Assembly: GCA_005784505.1 (NCBI GenBank)
Contig: VCAZ01000008.1
Location: 5,505,763 to 5,569,762, forward strand
DNA length: 64,000 nt
Direction of reading: 5' to 3'
Source of the DNA: Bagarius yarrelli
Taxonomy: Eukaryota; Chordata; Actinopteri; Siluriformes; Sisoridae
The position numbers were made by a program, and so were the translations under genes. The notes under the pieces were generated by a model. It saw only the letters and a list, made by a program, of their open reading frames with translations, did no database searches and was not told the origin of the DNA. Of this stretch, positions 1-11,577 are shown piece by piece (position 1 is the first letter of the stretch; every line of letters starts with the position of its first letter).

Positions 1-196
1 ACATCTGTACAACAATCTATCCATCCAATTATCGATTTTCCGCACCGCTTATCCTACAAGGAATCAAGTGAACCAGGATCTTCCAGACTCTGGCACAAAG
101 TGGGGAGACATCCTAGACAAAGTTCAAACCAAATACAGTCTCACACCCACAAGCTAATAAAAATTTAGAGATGCCAATCAGACTACCGTGCATATT
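1..196 (-). repeat. Degenerate V-SINE-like remnant
   Basis: Starts with the CTATCCATCC / CCGCTTATCCT 3'-end signature seen in the better copies at 20365 and 55821, followed by the AATTTAGAGATGCCAATCAG block. Read on the minus strand this is the 3' half of a tRNA-derived SINE; the tRNA-like head is missing or too diverged. Confidence 0.55.
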
Positions 197-270
197 TAGT
201 ACACTAACAGTGATTGTATAAGTGTACTTTATAGTCTACTTTTATGAACTAAATAGTGGGCTAGAAGTTG

Positions 271-336
271 AGGCAAGGCAACTTTATTTATATAGCACGT
301 TTCATACACAATGCTAATTCAAATCGCTTTATATAA
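271..336 (-). repeat. 3' end of a common teleost interspersed repeat
   Basis: The run AGGCAAGGCAACTTTATT followed by TATATAGCACGTTTCATACA and an AATTCAAATCGCTTTAT block is a recurrent 3'-terminal motif of fish retroposons. No coding remnant lies beside it. The family is not assigned. Confidence 0.5.
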
Positions 337-1325
337 CAGAAACCGAGAAATTGTAATAAAAACAAAGATTTAAAATAAGTTAAGAATATAAAACGATCAT
401 GGTCGGTTCGGATGTAGCGCAGTGCTCATTCAGTGAATGCAGAACTAAATAGATGTGTCTGGATTTAAAGACTTTTCTGGTAACTGATTTCAACTGCGGG
501 CTGCAAAATAGCTAAAAGCAGATGCTCCTTGTTTAGAGTGACCCCCTGGTATGTCTAAGTGAGGGATCTGATTAGTTTGTATTCAGTAAGCATATCTGAA
601 ATGGATTTAGGTCCTAGAACTAGTATCCTTAGGCTTGCCTACAGAATAGTTCTCAGTCTAGCAAATACTTACTTATCTCCCCTATGGCTGTTTGTTTGCT
701 GTCCAAAAGTAAGTTTTGTCCCCTAGGAATTCATCCCTAAGAAAATTATAACCTAAAAAAAATACAATCTAAATAAGGCTACAGATATAAGTAAACTTCT
801 TAACAAAGAACAGACCAATAGCAGTCACAAACTAAAAGCTAAATTCATTTTTCTTTTACATGTAACCTTAAACAAGCTATGTCTGGTATTTTTGGTAGAG
901 AAAGACCACCACCAATATTTTTTAAAAAGTATTTAAGGACTTGTTGTAATGTCCTAGGCAGACTTGTGTAAATTTGTTCTGAAATGAGATTTAAAGAATA
1001 CTGCTTAATGCTAAATTTTCTAAAACAGCATTTTTATACACAATTCTTTAACATGCCTTGTCAGTTTTGTCTCAATAACAAATGATGCTTACACAAATTA
1101 CTTAAAAAAATTGCAAACCAAATGCAAATGCAGCTTGCATAAGTATTCATAAGTATCTTAGATTAGGGTTAGCCGGTTTTTTAAGGTCTCAGTCCCTGGC
1201 TCACTCCTCCAACCACTAGAGGGAGCCTTGTCCTGTACACTGACTTTATCCTCCTCTTCTCAGGTCCTTACAGGCCTTAAAGGATAAGCATAAGCAGACA
1301 CAAATATTTGTGTTTTTAAGGGTAA
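337..1325. other. No gene or classified repeat recognised
   Basis: AT-rich sequence without a plausible exon. A short CCACTAGAGGGAGCC motif at about 1216 resembles fragments common in fish repeats but is too short to classify. Confidence 0.4.
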
Positions 1326-1472
1326 GTGGTGGCTTAGTGGTTAAGGTATTGGACTGTTACCAGAAAGGCAGGGGTTCAAAACCCAGCACCACCAAGCTAC
1401 CACTGTGAGCCCCTGAGCATGGCCCTTAACCCCCAATTGCTAGATGAGATAAATGTAAGGCGCTCTGGATAA
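1326..1472 (+). repeat. tRNA-derived SINE with L2-type tail
   Basis: Has the head GTGGTGGCTTAGTGGTTAAG, a box-B-like GGGGTTCAAAACCC, the body CAGCACCACCAAGCT and the tail GTAAGGCGCTCTGGATAA. Truncated just inside the tail. This is the first of a directly repeated pair with the copy at 1545. Confidence 0.8.
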
Positions 1473-1544
1473 TTTTTGACATATTGTCTGTTTTTATGAA
1501 TTATGCTCTTGTTAACAATTCGAATTTGTTTAATAGGGAGGGTA

Positions 1545-1729
1545 GTGGTAGCGCAGTAGAAAAGGTGTTGGCCTGCTAATTGGAAGCTGGGGGTTTGATT
1601 CCCAGCACCACCAAGTTGCAACTGCTGGGCGCCTGAGCAATCCCCTTAACCCCCAATCGCTCAGTTGTACATAGGAGATAAATATAAGTCGCTTTGAATC
1701 AGGGCTACTGCCAAAATGCTGCAATTGTA
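1545..1729 (+). repeat. tRNA-derived SINE with L2-type tail
   Basis: Near full-length copy from the GTGGTAGCGCAGT head to a tail close to GTAAGTCGCTTTGAATCAGG and a degenerate CCAAAATGCTGCAATTGTA end. The box-B-like region reads GGGTTTGATTCCC. It lies 72 bp after the previous copy in the same orientation. Confidence 0.85.
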
Positions 1730-2800
1730 GGCATCATAAAGACTTCTGCAGATTCTACTTCACATGTGAGTCCTGATTCTCCACAGCTTTGTACACTGTA
1801 TGATTAAGGTTGCCACCCAATTTTTTTGCTCTATACCTCCAAAATCTTCAGTGTTTGTTTATCAGGATGTTGTTTGTTGACTGATATTTAAACGTTTCAG
1901 CATATCCTTAGCCAGGTTCAGCGTTTGACTTTTACTTACCCATTGTAGAGAGCATGACTATTTATTCTGCATGGCTGTTGTTCTGCTGAAAGTGTCCCCC
2001 TGTTCAAATGTTCCCTTCAATTCGGACAAGACAATCAGAATCTAAGGGTTACAAATTGTCCCCAGAGCACAATGCTATTACAGAATTTTACTATAGGGAT
2101 TTTGTTAATCAAGTGATGACCTGTGTTAAGTCAAAACATGTCTGTTGGTCTCACAACAAAACTAACACATCATAACTGGGTCACTCTTGTGCTTATATAG
2201 AGCTTATATAAAGTGTTTGTTGGTATCACTGTAATCTTTCTCACCAGTCCTACATTTTGGAAAGCATCCTAATCCTTTTATCATATATAATCATATTTAT
2301 TTATAATAAATAAATAAATAAATGCTCTTTGGTCTTTTTACTCATTACTGTATATACAGTCTAACAAAATGGCAATAAAATTAGATTTAATATTTCAGAG
2401 GTGTATATCAATTATTAGTCGATTAACATTTTATTTTAAGAATCTTTCATCTGTGGGGTAAAAAACCGTGAAAACGTGAGTTTACAAAAAACGACCCAGC
2501 AGCCCACCCCCAAAAACCTGACAGTACAGGGAAAAAGGTGGGTGTGTTGGTCTTAAGAGATGCTGTGTGTTTATGGGGCATTTTTAGCAGAATTTAAATT
2601 ACTTACTGTTATTATAAATATAAAAAACAACTCTCAACAAATGAATGACAACTAGCAATATTAGATTTTGTGTTAGTTCTTTTAGTTTTAACACAATGAC
2701 CTAGCTTAACTTGTTCCATCTTTTTTCAGCAATGTTCACAATCTAATCCTCTTTAGGTCTTAAAAAATATCTGAAATATCAACAGCTATATCCAGGGAAA

Positions 2801-2900
2801 GTGGTAGCCCAGTGCTTAATGGACTGCTTTCCGAAAGATCGGGGGTTTGAATCCCACACCTCGCACATTCAGGGTCCCACTCCTACCTTTACCCAGGTTT
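2801..2900 (+). repeat. SINE head fragment (same family)
   Basis: GTGGTAGCCCAGTGCTTAAT, then GGACTGCTTTCCGAAAGATC and GGGTTTGAATCCC are visible. The region after the tRNA-like part has decayed and the tail is absent. Confidence 0.6.
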
Positions 2901-5087
2901 TTCTCTATATTTATCCCTTAAAGAAGTACTTGTGTAAAATTCTCGGTACTAGCTACTTAGTAAAATACTTGGTATAAGAAATGAATGTAAAAAGTCTTGA
3001 TAAGCAACAAACATGACTAAATGTTATGTTAGTTTTGTGTTGCTGTTGTAATATTGGTGATGACAGTGGTAATACAGGTCTGTTTTATTTGTTATACAAC
3101 TAAACTAAATCAGATACTGCGGATATTAAGAAAACAGATACTAGAACAGATACTATGGATATCAAGAGAACAGATAGACAAAATACTACAGATATTGTAT
3201 CTTTCAATTAATACTTTATTGTAAATGTAATTGACTGCTGGAACAGGTTGTTAAACTACTGGCACTGACCTTATTTAAAATGGCCTTTGGAGCTGCTACT
3301 ATAAAAAAAAAACAATAACTGTGCAAAACAGCTGTTGAACAGCTGGTAAAGCCATCTTTACACATCTTCTGACCTTTATATTTATACTGCATCCTAAACT
3401 AATGATGCAGCTTTAGCGATAGACCCTGTCTACAGTCGAAACACTAAACAACGGCTTAGGAGAAAAAAAGTGGTTATTAGGAACTGATTTTCCTAATAAA
3501 TCTTAATAGAAACAAATTTTATATTTACTTCTTGTTGCTTTATTCGAGGGGGTTTCAGATTCATTACTGAACGAAAGCGTCAATCATTTTGGACTTCACC
3601 GCTGTGACAATTAGAATAAACTTTTGAGGTGATAAAAAGAAACATAGAAGTGCAACTAAATATAGGTTCTAGAACCTGCAGAGAGAAAAGGAATCATCAC
3701 CTTCCAATTGAGTAGATTGACATACATCCTTCTTGTCAATAAGCAAAAGAGACAGGATGCAAGAGGAAGAGGCTTCCAAGACATCCTGCTGAACATAAAA
3801 GCAGTGATAAAAGGATAGATTATAATGCTAATTTATCGGCAGGGAGTGACTAACCCAGACAATGCAGCAGAAATGCAATCAGCTAATAGCCAGAGCCATC
3901 TAAAACTAAAAAAAAACAAAAACAAGACAAAGCTGTCTACCCTGAAGTCTATATTTTTACACACCAGGTACGGTGTTCCATTTAAACACAAAAGAACAGC
4001 AGCTATTTTCACCAGGGATGTCTCAGCACTGCCATGCCCAGTGTGTATCAATTACAGTGACTGCTCCTTCATTTCTGTACACCTCTCTTTTTCTGCCACT
4101 TTTTCCCCTTAGAAAATAAGCATTTCTGTTTCTTTTGCACAAATGGAACCGATAAAAAAAAGCCTAGCAAGTACTGTATATAGTGCCGGTTTGTAATGAG
4201 GTACCAGTCTATATACACATCTGTATACAGTATATATTGACATACCAAGGTACAAATATGAGCCTTTCAGCATCATTGCCAAGTGTGACATGAGTGCTGA
4301 AAATAAACACAACCAATGCAGGTGCAAATTATATTTTATGATCTCTGGTGAAAAGACTTAGGCATTAATTTCTGTGAGTACAATAGAGATTGTAAACCTG
4401 TGTCAATCCGTCTTGCATACTGGGATCCTGCCGCCATATTGGAAGGCTTACGCTCGGCTATTGTAAATACCAATACCTTGTTTTAAAGAAATGAAATAAA
4501 AAAACGTGGGCCTTAAAGGGACAAAGTCTTAACTGTTAATGCTCTGAAATGTATTACAAAAAAATTAAAGAAAATTACTGATATAAATCCATATGAATTG
4601 CCAGCCTGAAAGATCCTAAAGCACCATCTCCACTCACATATCCAAATATTACAACAGCATGTCATGCTGACAGAAGACCCATATGAACATAAGCCATGGT
4701 TTTAGTACAATAAACATAGAGTTACTGTGGTATTTTGGTGCTTATACAAATGGTAATCAATGTGCCATAAATACCCCAAAAATAGTTGCACTGTAAATAA
4801 ACCCATGCTTTATTGTCATGCATAAAATCAGCATGTTGTCGTTTTACATCTTCATGTTTTCCCCCTCAGATTTTACCCATTACTAAACCTACACACAAAT
4901 ATCTAGTGTCACAGGTAGTCCCAGACTACCACTGTTAAGTTTTTTCCATGAACGAATGTGTGACTTTTTTAGGTTCTGCCATTTTTAACGTAGCAGGAAA
5001 TACCTACCACAGTGACATTTTCCAAAGCCATAAAAAAACCCATCAAGACACCACGTCCAACACACTAATCGGAAAAAAGCCTAATCC
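2901..5087. other. Mostly unclassified AT-rich intron sequence
   Basis: No exon was recognised. It holds a short imperfect duplication near 3125-3195 (AGAACAGATACT-type units followed by ATGGATATC/AGATATT). The small reading frames in this interval show no domain and read into shadow frames on both strands. Confidence 0.4.
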
Positions 5088-5306
5088 TCGCGCTATAGTA
5101 TCACCCAGATGAGGATGGGTTCCCTCTTGAGTCCAGTTCCTCTCAAGGTTTCTTACTTATTTCATCTCAGGGAGTTTTTCCTAGCCTTAATCGCCACCGG
5201 CTTGCTCAATAGGGATTTTTTTAATCTTACTGCATTGTCTATGTAAAGCTGCCTTAAGACAATGTCCATTGTTAAAAGCGCTATACGAACAAATATGGTA
5301 AATATG
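5088..5306 (+). repeat. Common teleost retroposon 3' region
   Basis: Contains GATGAGGATGGGTTCCCTCT, CCTCTCAAGGTTTCTTACTT, CATCTCAGGGAGTTTTTCCT and CGCCACCGGCTTGCTCA, then AAAGCGCTATACGAACAAAT. This ordered set recurs at 12551 and 41903 in partial form and is a widespread fish repeat. I do not assign it to a clade. Confidence 0.75.
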
Positions 5307-6309
5307 GTAGGTCATTCCTGCTAAATCCTGTTAATAATACCCATAATTCAATGTGACATGATGTCAGCTTCACAAATACAGTAAGAAACATTGCTTAGTG
5401 TTGTTACCTTTTATATTAGGTTGTGTTTTATATATTTAAGTGTAAAATATTTAAATAAGAGCACAGGTTAAAAAAAATAGTTTGTGAGTGTCAATGGGAC
5501 AAAACACTGCAAACGACGTTTTCTGGTACTTTTAAATTCCATAAAATCATTTGTGCGTCATTGCGAATTATAGATGAGGTTGAACCTTTTCCTCATAAAT
5601 AACATGCAATAAAATCAAATATAGTGTGTGGGAGTATTAGTATTATATACACAACACTGCATCCCCATAGTAGCGTACACTGGTAATATTAAGTATGCTA
5701 TTGCAGACTGTGCTGTAGAAACAATGGAGCTATATTTACACTCTGGTGGTCAGGGACCATATGTCACAACTTGCATCAGAGCAAGAGACACCAAAAGTCA
5801 AAGCAGTGACACCAAAAGGCAAAGCATTCTATTGGTTACAGAGTTTCCGAATACTGTTGCATGAGACGGCATCATCTATAAAAATATCTAGTTACAGTAT
5901 ATTTACAGTTTAGGTATATACTTGCATCTGTACTGAAAAATGAAATATTGTAAGAACAGAGATAACGTTTTTTTCCGATAATTGCTGTCAATATTCAATG
6001 TGGAGGGGTTTGATTTGTTTTTTTAGCTAAAGTACCACAAAAAAATTGCGTATGTGAACGATTTAAAGTAGTTTTGTTTAGAACAGCAGCAGCTGTACAG
6101 AACTGCAGAATCGGGATGCAGATTTATATTCCTAATGAGTGAGCCAGAGGCATTGAAAACCCTCATCAAGCTACAGTGAATGTATAAAGATGATGTTATG
6201 TACTGCAATCTCAAGAAATAGTGTCAAGCACAAGATTCTGACCAGGTTCCTTCCTTTACTGATCGATTAGGGCCTTTAGACTTTTCTAATGACTGATTAA
6301 AAAACAATA

Positions 6310-6592
6310 TAGGCTTAAAGCACATCCATATCTTTGGAGCACAGAATTGTCTCGGACGTCTTTATGTGTTGTAGCATAAACATATATATCTCTTTACTGG
6401 AAATAAAAGATCCAAACACTGTTCCGACATGAACCCCACTAAACACCTTTGGGATGAACTGAAACACTGACTGCACTCCCGACCTCAACATTATCCAAGT
6501 GTAAAAGAGTAATGTTAAAAAAAAAGGTTTATGTCAAAGAACAGGTAAATGTCAGGTGTCCCAATACTTTTGTTCGTATAGTGTACTTTTCA
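6310..6592 (+). mobile_element. Tc1-like transposon remnant, right half
   Basis: A decayed transposase C-terminus reads as the NP-KHLWDEL motif (ACCTTTGGGATGAACTGAAA). The right terminal repeat GTGTCCCAATACTTTTGTTC followed by TATAGTGTA ends the copy at 6592. The middle of the gene is deleted or decayed. Confidence 0.7.
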
Positions 6593-6720
6593 ATCATTTA
6601 CCGTACATCAGTCCCTCACCTGTCTTTTTTTGGTTAATACGACAAACAATGGTAGTTCATGGTCCTTTTTTCCGTAGCTAAAAAACCTTCTAACCTCGCT
6701 AGCGACTTCCCTCAACGTTC

Positions 6721-6797
6721 GATTCAATTCATTTTTTATTTATATTACATTTTTTTCAATGTACATTGTTATAGCAGCTTTACAGAAACTGTGATAT
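6721..6797 (-). repeat. Fragment of the teleost 3'-end repeat (minus)
   Basis: GATTCAATTCATTTTTTATT, then CAATGTACATTG and AGCAGCTTTACAGA, is the reverse complement of the CTGCTTT...CAATGTCCATTG...AATTGAAT tail of the repeat at 5088 and 12551. Confidence 0.55.
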
Positions 6798-7657
6798 AAA
6801 TTTATATCCCAATGGGGCATTGTCAAAGGCAATAAGTATGAGGAAACTTGACAAGGAAGAGAACTTGTCTTTGTCTGAGTGACACCAGATGGTAAGATTA
6901 TCAGTCATTACTCTTTTATTCTATAAGGTCATACAGCATCGAGTGTGTCTACAGGGCGAGCTTTCAGCTTTGAATCTATTAAAGCCTAAAGTTATCTGCT
7001 GAACAGAATAGGTGACATCTGAGCATAAACTGCTTTCAGAGGTGGAACCATCAGGCTGTTCAAGTGTGTCATATTAACAATAGAAACTGTAAGTGCCTAC
7101 CGAATTACATACTTGCACACTGTTCTATCTTATTTTTAAGTTGGGTGGTTAGTCAGTACTAACAATACCAACAGAAAAATGTGCACTTTAAATTCCGCAG
7201 ATTACGAATAAAAGCCAAAATAAAAGCCAAATAAAGAAAAGTATGAAATGTTGTACACATCACACACTCAAAGCTCGAAAAAGGGCTGGGGCTTTGGCAC
7301 ACTATTGACATGAGGCTAATCATATACTCGGAAACGGTTCATACTTCTTGTTTGTCAAAAAAAAAAGAATAAAACGCTATAAAAAGACAAATAAACACAC
7401 ACAGTAACACGTTGTCATCATCTGTTGTCGAATTTTTTGAATTTAGTTATGAATTTGGATCTATTTTTTATTTTTCTGGTTTATTCTAGTTTAATCTCCA
7501 TTTTGCTAATAGGTCAGAGTGAACTTTATCAAACATGCTTTATTTAAGGGAAACAATTTCTAAAGTGTATATTTGGATGTAGATAGTTAATAACTCGGTA
7601 ATAACCAACCAGAGCATGAACTAGTATACTATAATATTTAAAATATAATGATAAAAA

Positions 7658-7824
7658 GTGGTAGCTGAGTGGTTAAAGTATTGGACTGCTGATTGAAAGA
7701 TCATAGGTCCCATTCCCAGCACCACCAAGCTGCCAATGTTGGACCCCTGAGCATGGTCTTTAACCTTCAAATGTTCAGATGGATAATTGGAAGTCTCTCT
7801 GGATAAGGGCAACTGCTAAATGCC
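7658..7824 (+). repeat. tRNA-derived SINE with L2-type tail
   Basis: GTGGTAGCTGAGTGGTTAAA head, AGCACCACCAAGCTGCCAAT body and CTCTCTGGATAAGGGCAACT tail are all present, ending at CTAAATGCC. The box B has diverged to AGGTCCCATTCCC. Confidence 0.8.
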
Positions 7825-8428
7825 AGAAAGGAAGCTAAAATGAAATGTAAGAAAAAAAAGATGCAATAAAATAGATTAGTGTTATACTAGTACCTAGTTA
7901 GATTAGATTAGATTAGATTAGATTCAACTTTATTGTCATTGTGCAAGGTACACAGCCAATGAAATGCAGTTAGCATCTAACCAGAAGTGCATAAGTGGCT
8001 TATTTACAATAAATATCAGTGTAATAAATAGGGTATGGGGTTGATAGTTACAGAGATGGAGGTAAATAATGTACAGAGGTATATGGATAGAATATAGAGG
8101 TGTAACAATAGATAGTTATAGATTGTGCAAAGATGCATAATGATAGGTAGTGCAAAGTACAGAAGTGGCAGTGCAGTAGTAATTAATACTGTATATCAGC
8201 TGTTCAGTGCAGAAACAGCCACAGGAAAGAAGCTGTTTTTCAGTCTGTTTGTGCGGCTCTGAGGCATCGGTAGCGTCTGCCTGATGGGAGAAGAGTGAAC
8301 AGTCCGTGGTTGGGGTGAGAGGGATCTTTGATTATGCCTCTCGCCCTTTGCAGACAGCGTTTTTTGTGTATGTTGTCCAGGGTGGGTAGCTGAGTGCCGA
8401 TGATTCGTTGGGCGGTTTTCACCACCCT

Positions 8429-9007
8429 CTAAAGGGCTGTGCGGTCTGAAGCAGTGCAGCTGCTGTACCATACTGAGATGCAGTTTGTGAGGATGCTCTC
8501 GATGGTACTGCAGTAAAAGTTCTCCAGTATCCTGTTGCTGAGATGGGACTTTTTAAGTCTCCTCAGAAAATATAGGCGCTGTTGTGCCTTTTTGACCAGG
8601 AAAGAAGAGTTCAGAGACCAGGTGAGATCCTCAGAGATGTGGATTCCTAGGAACTTGAAGCTAGGTACACGCTCAACAGCCGCTCTGTTGATGTGTATTG
8701 GAGGATGAGTGTGATTGCTAGCTCGTCTGAAATCCACAATGACCTCCTTTGTCTTCTTAGTGTTGAGTTCCAGGTTATTGTCCTCACACCATGCTGCCAG
8801 GTGCTGGATCTCCTCCCTGTAGGCCGTCTCATCGTTACCTCTGATCAGGCCTACTATCGTGGTGTCATCTGCGAACTTGACAATGCTGTTTGACGCATAG
8901 ACAGGCACGCAATCATAGGTGAAAAGGGAGTATAGGAGAGGGGACAAAACACAACCCTGGGGAACCCCGGTGCTGATGGTGAGATTGGAGGAGGTGATGT
9001 TATTCAA
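8429..9007 (-). pseudogene. Reverse transcriptase fragment with FADD motif (L2-like LINE)
   Basis: A 192-residue open segment within the LINE. Residues 13-27 form the conserved TGVPQGCVLSPLLYS block and residues 45-48 are the FADD catalytic motif. Further downstream are NTKKTKE and FKFLGI, typical of non-LTR reverse transcriptases. The true protein continues from the upstream frame after an indel near 9003, and further C-terminal sequence continues in another frame to about 8190. It is not a complete enzyme. Confidence 0.8.
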
Positions 9008-9383
9008 TCGAACAGACTTTTGATCTGTTCGTAAGGAAGTCCAGGGTCCAATTGCAAAGGTGTGTGCTGATGCCGAGCTGTTTCAGCTTCAAGGTTAGCT
9101 TAGAAGGGCTAACTGTATTAAAAGCTGAACTAAAATCGACAAACAGCATCCTAGCATAAGTGTCGGGGTTGTCCAAATGAGTCATGGTGGAATGTAGTAC
9201 TGTGGAAATGGCATCTTCAGTTGACCTATTTGGGCAATAGGCAAATTGGTGAGGGTCCAGGTTGGGTGGCAGACAGGCTTTAAGGTGGCTGAGGACCAGT
9301 CTTTCAAAGCACTTTGCGATAACTGGGGTGAGTGCGACTGGACGAAAGTCACCCAGTTCTTTTGCAGCAGAGTGCTTCGGCAC
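9000..9383 (-). pseudogene. Reverse transcriptase N-terminal part (L2-like LINE)
   Basis: A 127-residue open segment with KELGDFRPVALTPVIAK near the start and a LFVDFSSAFNTV motif around residues 80-91, the first catalytic aspartate block of non-LTR reverse transcriptases. It stops at 9000, where the downstream part continues in another frame. The same frame extends upstream past a stop near 9400 with PDGIPGRVLRAC. Confidence 0.8.
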
Positions 9384-9605
9384 TGGTACAATGGTAGCAG
9401 ACTAGAAGCAGGTGGGGACGATTTCCTGGGCCAAGGACAGATTGAAGATGTTCGTGAAGACCTCAGCCAACTGCTGCGCGCATGCTCTGAGTACGCGTCC
9501 AGGGATGCCATCAGGGTTGCAGTAAACAATTTAAAATTCTGTATGTTTAATTCATATATATATTTTATAGGTCACGTTTGATTTAGTTTACATTGAGATT
9601 CCTGG

Positions 9606-9712
9606 GTATAGAGAGGTAAAGAAGGAATACCTGGGGTCAACAGTCCAGATCAACAAAGAGTAAGAAAAAGAGGTTAGGAAGCGAGTGCAGGCAGGTTAAA
9701 ATGACAAGAACA
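9606..9712 (+). mobile_element. RTE-like LINE remnant, upstream piece
   Basis: Translating plus-strand sequence gives a YLGSTVQ motif (about 9627-9647) followed by EVRKRVQAG, a block found before the C-terminus of RTE-type reverse transcriptases. It is separated from the rest of the LINE at 9931 by other sequence and a MITE. Confidence 0.6.
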
Positions 9713-9785
9713 TAAACAATATTTGCAAAAACAAATTACAATATTCATTGAAAATATCACAATATGATTCATTTGTCCATGTTGC

Positions 9786-9928
9786 ACAGCTCCATGTCCA
9801 ACCCTAATCAAACACACCTGAACTAGCTAATCAACATTTTGCTAGGTATACTTGAAACCTTCAGGCAGGTGTGTTCAGACAAGTTCTAGCAAAACTCTGT
9901 AGGACCCTCCAAGACAGAGTCTGGTTTA
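9786..9928 (+). mobile_element. Palindromic MITE (common fish non-autonomous element)
   Basis: Contains CCAACCCTAATCAAACACAC, CTGAACTAGCTAATCAA and TTGCTAGGTATACTTGAAAC, then CAGGCAGGTGTGTT and GGACCCTCCAAGACAGAGTC. The two halves are partly complementary, as in the widespread teleost palindromic element. It lies within an RTE-like LINE remnant. Confidence 0.65.
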
Positions 9929-9930
9929 GA

Positions 9931-10288
9931 GATAGTGACGCTGAGGAAGAGACAGAAGGAGACAGAATTAGACGTAACGGAGCTGAAGATGTTGTGGATC
10001 AGTCTGTGGGTGATGAGGTTGAACAGTGTTGGAGGATTCAGGGACAAAGTCTAGGTTGAAATAGTTTGGACATGTGCAAAGGAGGGACAGTAGATATATC
10101 GGTAGGAGGATTTTGCACATGGCGCTGCAGACAAGAAAAAAAGAGAAAGCACAAAGAGGCTGTGATAAATGAGGTCAAGACATTAGTGGGTGTGTGTGAA
10201 GAGAATGTAGATGATAGGACTAGGTGGAGGCAAAGGATTCGTTGTAGTGACCGCTGAAGGAAACAGCCGGAAGGAGAAGAAAAAGATG
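9931..10288 (+). mobile_element. RTE-like LINE 3' end
   Basis: Decayed C-terminal reverse transcriptase tail: a WFGHV-like segment at about 10060, then KTLVGVCEENVDDRTRWRQR (about 10168-10230), followed by the 3' terminal GGAAACAGCCGGAAGGAGAA. The same 3' end is found at 13981 and 29454. Two residual open segments (9871-10059 and 10066-10257) are parts of it. Confidence 0.7.
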
Positions 10289-11269
10289 TTTAATTTAGTG
10301 TAAATAAATAAATTGACTACCAAACATTTTCTTACCCGCATCTAAGGCGGTCATTATTTAGGTAATATTATTCTCTAGTCTTTCTTATATACCTATTGAC
10401 CAAAAGCTAATAATAAAAGAAGGAAACAGAAAAAATGTATAAATAATTCATAGATTCGGTCTGCATGCCGAGCTCTTGTTATAAGAGTTGCAAAGCTACA
10501 ATTCAAGCAGTTAGGTAAAAAAATATCTGTATTACCTCAAGTCGACTTTGAAGTATAGCAATCTATTTTTTCTATATTTACTGCCTCCGAACGTCTATGT
10601 CTTATTAATTGTGTTATTCGGGGGGTAAAACTGATACTATTCATTATAATAAGAACCTTTGGGAATTAGTTGTAAAATATAGGTATATCAATACAGAAAT
10701 CTTCATCCTATACATTTTTAAATGAAGAACCTTATCTCACAGTGTGTCAAATATCCCTGGCAGGAGTTTAACACGATCATCTCTGACAGTGTGACAAGTG
10801 ATAATCTTAACCCATGGCTGAATTTTATCTTTATTACTTCTTTGGGCATTTTTTTTTAGATTTTACACTGTTTGACCATGTTTTAATGGCTGAGGCTGAT
10901 CTTTTGGACGGTGATTTTTCTGCACCGTACGGGTGCCACAGCTGAAAATGCTTCTGCTGTTCTGGGAAATTGCACATATGAGTATTAAGAATTAGGTTAC
11001 TGCTCCAGGAAGTGTGTCGGATAAAAACCTGTAAGTTACTCTTGCAAAGAAAAAAAACAATCTCTTTTCTTATACTTCCTCTCTCCCTTTCCCTCACACA
11101 CATATACGAGAGAGAGAGAGTAAAAGAAAAAAAAATAGAAAGACAGAAACTGTAAATTGAATTTGATATTGAAACCCAGTTTATATAATGGTGCAGCATT
11201 CACAGACAGTTATTTTACCATTCATGAAACTTTCAAATTGTTTTTTTCTTTTCGTTTCGATCTTTGAGC

Positions 11270-11534
11270 GTAATAAGTGAGTGACTGAGGATAGCAAGTG
11301 AATGAGTATTGTAACTGGTATGGTGATAGGGTAAGGGATGTGAATGAGTATGTGAGGGTGTGAATCAGTGAGAGTAACTCAGTAAAAGAGGGTGTGAGTC
11401 AGCAGGACTGAATAAATTTGTCAGAGCTACTGAGCGATTGAGTGAGAGTGTAATTCAAAAAAACAGAGTGAATTAGTGATAGGTAAGTGAGTAAACGAGT
11501 ACTTAATAAAGGGTGTGAGTCAGTAAGAGTAACT
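11270..11534 (+). repeat. Degenerate GTGA-rich minisatellite
   Basis: A purine-rich stretch built from variants of GTGAGTGA, GTGTGAGTCAG and GAGTAACT. A 24-bp unit at 11356-11379 recurs with two differences at 11511-11534. No other annotation explains it. Confidence 0.5.
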
Positions 11535-11577
11535 GCCCATGTTTACAGTGTTTACACTGTTTTTTAACTTATTGTAC

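Larger units (their letters stand above)
7898..9530 (-). mobile_element. 5'-truncated L2-like non-LTR retrotransposon
   Basis: A minus-strand LINE about 1.6 kb long. Its 3' end is a (TTAGA)n tract (7898-7924) preceded, on the element strand, by a UTR ending in CAATGACAATAAAGTTGAAT. The coding part is the C-terminal reverse transcriptase region. Upstream blocks (9000-9530) contain GDFRPVALTP, HQFAY and FVDFSSAFN. The next blocks (8429-9007) contain TGVPQGCVLSPLLY and the catalytic FADD at about 8864-8875, and the C-terminal block SGRRYR...LKNSFFP lies near 8200-8300. The gene is broken by a stop near 9400 and a frame change near 9003. The endonuclease domain and 5' end are missing, as expected for a dead 5'-truncated insertion. 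Clade is assigned by motif recognition only. Confidence 0.85.

Noticed and set aside
1326..1400. tRNA-like heads with box A/B-like motifs as functional tRNA genes
   Set aside because: All occur at the start of SINE copies with SINE bodies and tails; none can be folded by eye into a complete cloverleaf with intact arms.
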